37,505 nt of DNA from Candidatus Roizmanbacteria bacterium RIFCSPLOWO2_02_FULL_40_13 (lineage in GTDB: Bacteria; Patescibacteriota; Microgenomatia; UBA1406; GWC2-37-13), in assembly GCA_001789965.1 (NCBI GenBank), contig MGBA01000025.1:3466-40970 (forward strand), read 5' to 3'. The notes beneath the pieces were generated by a model. The model was not told the origin of the DNA and did not search any database. It was given only the letters and a program-made list of their open reading frames with translations. This document shows, in pieces, positions 36,616-37,505 of this stretch. The translations under genes were made by a program, and so were the position numbers. Every line of letters begins with the position of its first letter. Within the stretch, counting starts at the first letter, position 1.

Positions 36616-37347
36616 ATGACCTCTAAAAATTTAACAGAAGCACAAAAGAAATTAGTTACACTTCTTTTTACAACCAAAACCGTCGCCCCAATCGGAGTAA
36701 GAGAAACACTTCCGGACGGAAAATACAAAATTTATAAAAAAGAAAGACCCACAAGTCCTATCGATTTTTCACAAAGTGAAGAGGAATTCGCAATCAAACT
36801 TCATGATACAAATCCAAGCGCTCCTTTAACTCCGATATATATCAACTTACGAAACCTCCCTGAAGTTATTTTGGATCAAATAGGAGTAGTTTTTGAAGAG
36901 ATGGACGGAAATGACAAAAAGCCAGATTTTTGCACAGGAATTCCTAAGGCCGGAGTACCTCTCGGAAAAGCATACTCAAAACAGGCAAGGGTTCTATATA
37001 CGGATGTGTTTGATAAGGAAGAATATCCAGATGGAACTAGGAAAATAGTTCCTAAGGCCGGAATAAAAGGCGAAGGAAAAACATTGAGAATTGTGGATGA
37101 TCTAGTAACTAAAGCAGATACTAAAGTTGAGGCAGCGGAAGCAGCAAAAGCCGGTGGTTTTACACTCAAAGATATAACAATTCTAGTGGATAGACAGCAA
37201 GGTGGTATGGATATGATGAGGGATAAAGGATATAAAGTGCGCGCAGCGTTTACCATAAGTCAACTACTCGACTATGGACTTGAAGCAAAACTAATTTCAC
37301 AGGAGAGATACGATACTGTAATGAGATACCTCAGCCTTCCCGCTTAG
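36616..37347 (+). CDS. pyrE: orotate phosphoribosyltransferase
   Basis: PyrE joins orotate and PRPP to orotidine 5'-phosphate. The 243-residue protein has PDFCTGIPKAGVPLGKAYS (about 103-121) and the PRPP loop LRIVDDLVTKADTKVEAAEAAKAGGF (about 157-182), followed by DITILVDRQQGG, a combination typical of orotate phosphoribosyltransferases of the UMP-synthase type. A TATACT box (36601-36606) nine bases before the ATG gives it its own promoter besides read-through from pyrC. The N-terminal 60 residues are less conserved. Confidence 0.88.
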   Translation: MTSKNLTEAQKKLVTLLFTTKTVAPIGVRETLPDGKYKIYKKERPTSPIDFSQSEEEFAIKLHDTNPSAPLTPIYINLRNLPEVILDQIGVVFEEMDGNDKKPDFCTGIPKAGVPLGKAYSKQARVLYTDVFDKEEYPDGTRKIVPKAGIKGEGKTLRIVDDLVTKADTKVEAAEAAKAGGFTLKDITILVDRQQGGMDMMRDKGYKVRAAFTISQLLDYGLEAKLISQERYDTVMRYLSLPA

Positions 37348-37389
37348 CGTTGTCTATAATCTGTTGATTTCATTTCTGAAACCCGTTAA

Positions 37390-37395
37390 TATAAT
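37390..37395 (+). promoter_or_regulatory. -10 box TATAAT, six bases before the last gene
   Basis: TATAAT, six bases, ATG at 37402. A TTGATT lies 20 bases upstream, a poor spacing. It belongs to the leaderless pattern. Confidence 0.55.
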
Positions 37396-37401
37396 TTTCC
37401 G

Positions 37402-37505
37402 ATGTTAACCAAAACAGATCTAGAACAAATAGGGCTACTTATAGATAAGAGAGTCGAACCTCTGAACAAAGAAGTCAGTTCTATGAGAAAAGAAATGCGG
37501 CAGGG
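37402..37505 (+). CDS. start of a coiled-coil protein (partial)
   Basis: Only 34 residues are in the window. They are highly charged and heptad-like (MLTKTDLEQIGLLIDKRVEP, then LNKEVSSMRKEM), so the N-terminus of a small helical or coiled-coil protein is likely. The -10 box six bases before the ATG supports the start. No function can be given. Confidence 0.55.
   Translation, partial: MLTKTDLEQIGLLIDKRVEPLNKEVSSMRKEMRQ

Noticed and set aside
1-37505. UGA recoding as in Gracilibacteria or Absconditabacteria
   Set aside because: Several genes of normal length stop at TGA (trpE, the FrdA-like gene, pyrC, the PH-domain gene), so the standard bacterial code applies.
1-37505. CRISPR array, insertion sequence or prophage
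   Set aside because: The dispersed repeats are degenerate hairpin units without regular spacers, no transposase is present, and the T4SS genes are not accompanied by relaxase or phage genes.

Overview
The window reads as a chromosomal segment, containing the replication origin, of a Patescibacteria/CPR bacterium, most likely of the Microgenomates group. This is an inference. It rests on very compact gene packing, many short membrane-anchored orphan proteins, a reduced conjugation-like type IV secretion ATPase set (PrgI, split VirB4, VirD4-like), sortase-like and pseudopilin surface proteins, tRNAs without encoded CCA, and intergenic hairpin repeats built from short TAGCATTTAG-type units. TGA is used as a normal stop, so the UGA-recoding CPR lineages are excluded.

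Layout. 1-4.1 kb: cell-envelope genes on the minus strand (SpoIID/LytB protein cut by the left edge, an IPATG-anchored protein) and a PIN protein of the RNA-ligase-partner/HARP family, a candidate protein-only RNase P. 4.5-7.3 kb: probable oriC with head-to-head DnaA boxes, dnaA and dnaN. 7.3-10.6 kb: an orphan, a half-length urea-transporter-like protein, an Xer-like recombinase that has lost its nucleophilic tyrosine, and ribosomal protein S1. 10.6-14 kb: PrgI, a TraC-like protein and VirB4. 14-19.4 kb: a COG1926-type phosphoribosyltransferase, tRNA-Ala inside a hairpin-dense region, a GIY-YIG protein, 3-methyladenine glycosylase I, an EamA transporter, a YvcK/CofD-like protein, a GDPD-like protein and tRNA-Lys. 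19.4-24 kb: an isolated trpE, a Crp/Fnr regulator divergent from a three-gene membrane operon that ends in a 20-residue micropeptide, acylphosphatase and a TPR-like protein. 24-27.4 kb: a VirD4-like ATPase and a ferredoxin-reductase-like flavoprotein. 27.4-33.5 kb: secreted and surface genes (PilX-like pseudopilin, a cysteine-rich Fn3/knottin-like protein, a twin-arginine protein, a HEFGH metalloprotease). 33.5-37.4 kb: a fumarate-reductase-type flavoprotein followed by pyrC and pyrE, a pyrimidine cluster with the flavoprotein where a dihydroorotate dehydrogenase might be expected. A new gene opens at the right edge.

Regulation. A consistent pattern runs through the window. A sigma70-type -10 box (TATAAT, TACACT, TATTAT and similar) ends 6 to 9 bases before the start codon of about seventeen genes, often with a -35 box 16-17 bases further upstream, and usually without a Shine-Dalgarno sequence. 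Transcription would then begin at or within a few bases of the start codon, so much of this chromosome is probably expressed from leaderless mRNA. Shine-Dalgarno sites are seen mainly in rpsA, virB4, the PH-domain operon and the PilX-like gene.

No CRISPR array, insertion sequence, prophage or rRNA was seen. The most promising novelties are the HARP-like RNase P candidate, the single-repeat urea transporter, the catalytically degenerate Xer protein, the FrdA-PyrC-PyrE operon and the hairpin-dense tRNA-Ala locus.
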